Shown here: piece after piece, positions 15,605-19,244 of the stretch
Numbering within the stretch: the stretch's first letter is position 1
Layout: each line of letters opens with the position of its first letter
Assembly (NCBI GenBank): GCA_043769275.1
Contig: JAYVJM010000060.1
Location: 1-19,244, forward strand
Origin: JAYVJM01 sp043769275
GTDB lineage: Bacteria > Pseudomonadota > Gammaproteobacteria > Pseudomonadales > UBA7239
Reading direction: 5' to 3'
DNA length: 19,244 nucleotides
The notes under the pieces: generated by a model
What the model was told of the DNA's origin: nothing
The model's input: the letters and a program-made list of their open reading frames with translations, nothing else
Databases searched by the model: none
Translations under genes and position numbers: made by a program

Positions 15605-16483
15605 ATGAGTATTTGCAAAGATCGCGTAGTTATTATTACAGGCGCAGGTGGTGGTTTGGGTAGGCAGTACGCGCTAGCGTTTGCGGCTGAAGGCGCAAAA
15701 ATTGTCGTTAACGACATTAACAAAAGCGCAGCGCAAAAAGTGGTGGATGAAATTGTTGCGGCAGGTGGTACAGCCATTGCCAATTATTCCGACATAACAA
15801 ACTACGTCGATTCAGCAAATGCGGTAAAAGACGCTGTGGCTGCGTTTGGCGATTTGCATATAGTGGTGAACAACGCTGGAATTTGTCGCGATAAAATGTT
15901 TGCGTCAATGAGCGAAGCCGATTGGGATGCCGTGATTTCTGTGCATTTAAAGGGGCATTTTTGCATTTGCTCACACGCAGTTCAGTATTGGCGCAATGAA
16001 TCTAAAGCGGGTAAAAAAGTCGATGCGCGAATTATCAACACGTCGTCTGGTGCTGGCCTGCAAGGTTCGGTTGGGCAATCCAATTACGCGGCAGCTAAAG
16101 GTGGCATTGCATCATTAACATTGGTGCAGGCAGCGGAACTTGCACGTTACGGCATCACATCCAATGCGCTGGCTCCTGCCGCACGCACCGGTATGACGGA
16201 AGGTGTATTTGCCGACATGATGAAAACACCAGAAGACGGCAGCTTTGATTATTACGATCCTGCCAATGTATCGCCGCTTGTTGTCTGGCTCGGCAGCGCG
16301 CAATCAGCGCATGTAACAGGCCGCGTATTTGAAGTGGAAGGCGGCAAAATTTCCATTGCTGATGGTTGGCGTACTGGCTCGGTGCAGGATAAAAAATCCC
16401 GCTGGGAGCCAAAAGAAATTGGTGACGCTGTCGCTGTTTTGTTAAAGGAAATCGTCGCGCCGCAAAAAGTGCACGGCACCTGA
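15605..16483 (+). CDS. Short-chain dehydrogenase, HSD17B4-like (3-hydroxyacyl-CoA type)
   Basis: An NAD(P)-dependent oxidoreductase of the classical SDR fold. TGAGGGLG at 12-19 binds the nucleotide, and D37 after the second strand suggests NAD(H) preference. NNAG is at 89-92, and S148, Y161 and K165 form the catalytic set (NTSSGAG...YAAAK). The 292-residue length, longer than a minimal SDR, the GGGLGRQYALAFA opening and the C-terminal extension after GRVFEVEGGK match the dehydrogenase domain of peroxisomal multifunctional enzyme type 2 (HSD17B4). Relatives of this kind occur in mycobacterial steroid clusters. I infer that it oxidises a hydroxyacyl-CoA to the 3-oxo form cleaved by the adjacent thiolase. 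AGGA (15593-15596) with an 8-nt spacer supports the ATG. The beta-type dehydrogenase gene starts 31 bp after its stop. Confidence 0.88.
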   Translation: MSICKDRVVIITGAGGGLGRQYALAFAAEGAKIVVNDINKSAAQKVVDEIVAAGGTAIANYSDITNYVDSANAVKDAVAAFGDLHIVVNNAGICRDKMFASMSEADWDAVISVHLKGHFCICSHAVQYWRNESKAGKKVDARIINTSSGAGLQGSVGQSNYAAAKGGIASLTLVQAAELARYGITSNALAPAARTGMTEGVFADMMKTPEDGSFDYYDPANVSPLVVWLGSAQSAHVTGRVFEVEGGKISIADGWRTGSVQDKKSRWEPKEIGDAVAVLLKEIVAPQKVHGT

Positions 16484-16514
16484 GCCAATTCTTTTAAAAA
16501 CAGAGGTTCCGGCA

Positions 16515-17681
16515 GTGGAATTCAGATTTACCGAAGAGCAAAACATGATTCGTGACACGGCCAGTGAATTTCTGGCTGACGTTTCCACTTCTGAAGCAGT
16601 GCGAAAAGCTATGACAACAGAAGCGGGATTTGATGCAAATTTGTGGCATCGCATCTGCAATGAATTATGTTTTCAATCCATCACCATTCCTGAAGAATTT
16701 GGCGGCATGGGCTTGGGCTTTGTCGAGCTTGCCGCCGTGCTGGAGCCGATGGGGCGCGTGCTGCTGTGTTCACCTTTTTTTTCCACCGTGTGCTTAGGTG
16801 TGAATGCGTTGTTGGTCGCGGGTACGCAAGCACAAAAAGAAACGTGGTTGCCAAAAATTGCAGCGGGCGAAACAACGGCAACACTCGCTTATACCGGCAA
16901 TAACGGTGGCTGGGATGCACAGGCAGTGCAAGCCATTTACACAAAAACCAACAGCGGTTATCAGTTAAACGGCAGCTTGTGTTATGTGCCAGATGGCCAT
17001 ACAAGCGACTTATTGCTTATCGCAGCACGTGCAGAAAACTCGCGCGGTACGGAGGACGGCATTTCTTTGTTTGTTGTCCCTGCTAATACAACAGGCATTA
17101 CTCGTACTTACTTGCCGACGATGGATCAAACTCGCAAACAGGCGCAGATTGAATTAAAAAATGTTGATGTGGCCAGCGATGCCTTGATGAACACCGAAGG
17201 AAAAGCATGGCCGGCGTTAGAAAAAATTCTGCAACTGGCTTGCGTGGCCGTTGCAGCAGAACAAATGGGCGGTGCGCAACAAATTTTGGATATGACGGTG
17301 GCCTACACCAAAGAGCGCGTGCAGTTTGGTCGTGTCATTGCCAGCTATCAGGCCATTAAACACAAAGCCGCGGACATGATGCTAAAAACAGAAGTGGCGC
17401 GTTCAGCGGTGTACTACGCCGCGTGCGTAGCGCAAGAAGCGCTTTTTGATGGCGACAAAACTATTGCTGCGCAATTGCTGGAAGCCTCATCAATGGCCAA
17501 AGCCTATTGTTCGGATGCATATTTTTTCAATGCAGGCAACGCCATTCAATTATTTGGCGGCGTGGGTTTTACGTGGGAATACGATGTGCATCTGTATTTC
17601 AAGCGCGCAAAAAGCACTGAAACGTTTTTAGGTAATGCCGCGTATCACCGCGAAAAAATTGCAGTCGCCTTGCTGGATTGA
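16515..17681 (+). CDS. Acyl-CoA dehydrogenase, beta-type subunit (IpdE2-like)
   Basis: The 388-residue protein has the acyl-CoA dehydrogenase fold: an N-terminal helical domain (EEFGGMGLGFVELA near 59-72), a middle domain with a degenerate flavin/substrate motif (LAYTGNNGGWD instead of SEPxAGSD), and a C-terminal domain with TKERVQFGRVIASYQAIKH and LFGGVGFTWEYDVHLYFKRA. It carries alanine at the helix-G glutamate position and FLGN instead of YEGT, so no catalytic base is visible. I therefore read it as the structural partner of the next gene. It resembles, from memory, the FadE33/IpdE2 class. The start is GTG 16515 with AGAGG (16502-16506) 8 nt upstream. Its stop codon overlaps the ribosome site of the next gene, so the two are translationally coupled. 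Family certain, role inferred. Confidence 0.88.
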   Translation: MEFRFTEEQNMIRDTASEFLADVSTSEAVRKAMTTEAGFDANLWHRICNELCFQSITIPEEFGGMGLGFVELAAVLEPMGRVLLCSPFFSTVCLGVNALLVAGTQAQKETWLPKIAAGETTATLAYTGNNGGWDAQAVQAIYTKTNSGYQLNGSLCYVPDGHTSDLLLIAARAENSRGTEDGISLFVVPANTTGITRTYLPTMDQTRKQAQIELKNVDVASDALMNTEGKAWPALEKILQLACVAVAAEQMGGAQQILDMTVAYTKERVQFGRVIASYQAIKHKAADMMLKTEVARSAVYYAACVAQEALFDGDKTIAAQLLEASSMAKAYCSDAYFFNAGNAIQLFGGVGFTWEYDVHLYFKRAKSTETFLGNAAYHREKIAVALLD

Positions 17682-17691
17682 GGACAAAACA

Positions 17692-18879
17692 ATGAAGCTG
17701 ACATTCAGTCAGGAAGACGAATTATTTCGCGCCGAAGTGGCCAAATGGTTAAAAGAAAACTTGTGTGGCGAATTTGAAGAAGTCCGTTTTCGCGGTGGCC
17801 CAGGCGATGAACATATGTTTTCGCACAAGCGCAAATTGTGGGAAAAAAAGCTGGCTGAAGGTGGCTGGACGTGCATCGGCTGGAGCCGCGAAGATGGGGG
17901 ACGCGCCGCCAGTATCGAACAGCAAGTAATTTTTTTTGAAGAATACGCACGCGCTGGCGGGCCAGGTCGCTTGGGGCATATTGGCGACGGTTTGGCTGGC
18001 CCTACCATCGCCGCGTTTGGCTCCGCTGCCCAAAAAAAGAAATACTTGCCGGGGATTGTGGCAGGCACAGAACTATGGTGCCAAGGTTATTCGGAACCCA
18101 GTGCAGGCTCTGATCTGGCTGCTGTGAAAACCCGCGCCCGTTTTGATGAAGAAAAACAGCAGTGGCAAATCACGGGGCAAAAAGTATGGACATCACTTGC
18201 GCACGAATCTGACTGGTGTTTTGTGGTAGCGCGTACCGATCCCAATACAAACGACCACAAAGGTTTAGGTTTCTTTTTGGTGTCGATGCATCAGCCAAGC
18301 GTCACCGTTCGCCCTATCGAACAGCTCACCGGCACATCGGAATTTAACGAAGTTTTTTTTGATGAAGCCGTGGCAGCCGACATGATTGGCGTAGTAGGAG
18401 ATGGCTGGAAAATTGCGATGGCGCTACTCGGTTTTGAGCGCGGCGTTTCAACGCTTGGCCAGCAAATGGCGTTTCAAAATGAATTGAACGACATCATTAA
18501 AATAGCCAAAGAAAACGGGCAAGCAAAAAATGCCGACATTCGCGCACGCATCGCTGAAGCTCACACGGGTTTGCGTTTAATGCGCTATAACGCTATGCGG
18601 ATGTTGTCCGACACCACCGCCCCCGCCGCGCTCGTGTACAAACTGCACTGGGCAAGTTGGCATCGCAACTTGGGTAAGCTGGCGATGGATGTATTGGGTG
18701 CGGAATCTGAAATTTGTGAAGCGGGTTTGTACAATTTAACGCGCTTGCAGTCGATGTATTTGTTCACCCGCTCCGACACGATTTACGGCGGCACTAATCA
18801 AATTCAGCGCAATATTATTGCAGAGCGTGGGTTGGGAATGCCGAAGGAAATGAAGGGGCGGTGGATGGCAGTTAGCTGA
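17692..18879 (+). CDS. Acyl-CoA dehydrogenase, alpha-type subunit (IpdE1/FadE30-like)
   Basis: Predicted catalytic subunit of the second heteromeric dehydrogenase. The 395-residue protein has YSEPSAGSDLA near 133-143, TGQKVWTSLAHESDWCFVVARTDP near 161-184, E249 in GFERGVSTLGQQ as the helix-G catalytic base, and IYGGTNQIQRNIIAERGLGMP at the C-terminus. There glycine replaces the medium-chain-type glutamate. These features, plus GEFEEVRFRGGPGDEHMF at the N-terminus, closely recall IpdE1 (FadE30), which with IpdE2 dehydrogenates a CoA thioester in steroid ring C/D breakdown. I chose ATG 17692. The frame is open upstream from 17635, but GAGGA (17680-17684, overlapping the upstream stop) sits 7 nt before this ATG and MKLTFSQEDE is the normal family start. 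The gap to the partner gene is 10 bp. This is the last gene of the cluster; no terminator is visible after it. Confidence 0.9.
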   Translation: MKLTFSQEDELFRAEVAKWLKENLCGEFEEVRFRGGPGDEHMFSHKRKLWEKKLAEGGWTCIGWSREDGGRAASIEQQVIFFEEYARAGGPGRLGHIGDGLAGPTIAAFGSAAQKKKYLPGIVAGTELWCQGYSEPSAGSDLAAVKTRARFDEEKQQWQITGQKVWTSLAHESDWCFVVARTDPNTNDHKGLGFFLVSMHQPSVTVRPIEQLTGTSEFNEVFFDEAVAADMIGVVGDGWKIAMALLGFERGVSTLGQQMAFQNELNDIIKIAKENGQAKNADIRARIAEAHTGLRLMRYNAMRMLSDTTAPAALVYKLHWASWHRNLGKLAMDVLGAESEICEAGLYNLTRLQSMYLFTRSDTIYGGTNQIQRNIIAERGLGMPKEMKGRWMAVS

Positions 18880-18935
18880 TATGCTACCTAGCGTTTATCT
18901 TTGGATTTGCGTGATGGCCAACCAATGGATGAGAC

Positions 18936-19154
18936 ATGAAACAATCAATCAAAGTGAAACAATCAATCAAAGCGAAACTACAGCTACTTCTGCTCGGAGC
19001 TATTGGTAAGGAAGTCATCGCTGAATTAATTGAGAGTAGGATTAGGTCGCCAGAGTATGATGATCACATCAGGGACATCGTGCTGAACAGCCACCTCATT
19101 TTTGGAGATCGCTCAAGACTTAATATAGCCAGTGGCGCAATTGTTAATAACTGA
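18936..19154 (+). CDS. Short ORF, possible truncated hexapeptide acyltransferase N-terminus
   Basis: A 72-codon frame starting at ATG 18936 with a GGATGA sequence a few bases upstream. The segment IRSPEYDDHIRDIVLNSHL followed by IFGDRSRLNIASGAIVNN resembles the beginning of left-handed beta-helix (hexapeptide-repeat) acyltransferases, in which a first rung follows such an entry. Here the frame stops exactly where the repeats should begin, so no acetyl-CoA or catalytic site is present. The first 12 residues after Met come from an 18-bp tandem duplication. The stop lies 2 bp from the stop of a minus-strand gene, suggesting that a deletion or recombination fused the two ends. I read it as a probable gene remnant; it could instead be a genuine small protein of unknown role. 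Confidence 0.45.
   Translation: MKQSIKVKQSIKAKLQLLLLGAIGKEVIAELIESRIRSPEYDDHIRDIVLNSHLIFGDRSRLNIASGAIVNN
18939..18974 (+). repeat. 18-bp in-frame tandem duplication
   Basis: Two copies of an 18-bp unit (18939-18956 and 18957-18974) differ at a single base (T to C). They encode KQSIKV and KQSIKA at the N-terminus of the short ORF. Each unit itself contains caatcaatca, which would favour slippage. Confidence 0.8.
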
Positions 19155-19156
19155 TG

Positions 19157-19244
19157 TTACGCAGCCGCGCTAAATTGCTGAAGTTCTGCATAGGCGGCTC
19201 GCGATGCGTTGATGAGTAATTTCCGACAAAGCGCGAAGGGATTG
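19157..19244 (-). CDS. 3' end of an unidentified minus-strand gene (partial)
   Basis: An uninterrupted minus-strand frame enters from the window edge and ends at a TAA (bases 19159-19157). It encodes 28 residues ending AYAELQQFSAAA. It is alanine-rich and helical in character, which would be compatible with many protein C-termini. I do not recognise it. It converges on the short ORF at 18936-19154 with a 2-bp gap. It is too short to assign, and a chance open frame is possible. Confidence 0.35.
   Translation of the reverse strand, partial: NPFALCRKLLINASRAAYAELQQFSAAA

Noticed and set aside
1..19244. CRISPR arrays, tRNA/rRNA genes, transposase genes, defence or toxin-antitoxin systems
   Set aside because: No regularly spaced repeats, cloverleaf-like sequence, or characteristic protein motifs were seen in the window.

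Overview
The window reads as a piece of a gammaproteobacterial chromosome. It carries housekeeping genes in Pseudomonas-like arrangements (zipA next to ligA, a Pseudomonas-type RhlB, rho close to ubiD) together with TtcA, a glutamine-dependent NadE and an LpxO-type lipid A hydroxylase, all of which fit a Gram-negative gammaproteobacterium. The exact genus cannot be read from the sequence. An environmental lineage with steroid or fatty-acid catabolic capacity (for example a Cellvibrionales/Spongiibacteraceae-like bacterium) is an inference only.

Layout. 1-449 has no convincing gene but holds candidate promoters. 450-5287 (+): zipA, ligA, rhlB. 6914-5292 (-): nadE, converging on rhlB with a 4-bp gap. 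7030-7866 (+): ttcA, divergent from nadE. 7867-8101 is a structured, partly C-rich rho leader; no trxA is present there. 8102-11810 (+): rho, lpxO, ubiD. 11956-18879 (+) is a catabolic cluster: acyl-CoA dehydrogenase alpha-type, beta-type, thiolase, HSD17B4-like short-chain dehydrogenase, beta-type, alpha-type. The right end has a small ORF resembling the truncated start of a hexapeptide acyltransferase (18936-19154) and the 3' end of an unidentified minus-strand gene.

How the genes work together. The left two thirds serve core functions: divisome anchoring, DNA joining, RNA remodelling and termination, NAD synthesis, tRNA thiolation, lipid A modification and ubiquinone synthesis. The six-gene cluster is the most interesting part. 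Its dehydrogenases fall into two alpha/beta pairs. Only the alpha members carry the catalytic glutamate in the isovaleryl-CoA-dehydrogenase position, as in the alpha2-beta2 dehydrogenases of bacterial steroid catabolism. The proteins resemble, from memory of those families, FadE31/FadE32, FadA6 and IpdE1/IpdE2 (FadE30/FadE33) of the mycobacterial steroid ring C/D (HIP) pathway. I infer that the cluster performs CoA-thioester beta-oxidation of a steroid nucleus remnant or a similar branched/cyclic acid. The steroid ring-opening genes and the CoA ligase/transferase (FadD3, IpdAB, EchA20 equivalents) are not in this window. Two repeat-like palindromic elements sit in the gaps flanking the thiolase gene.
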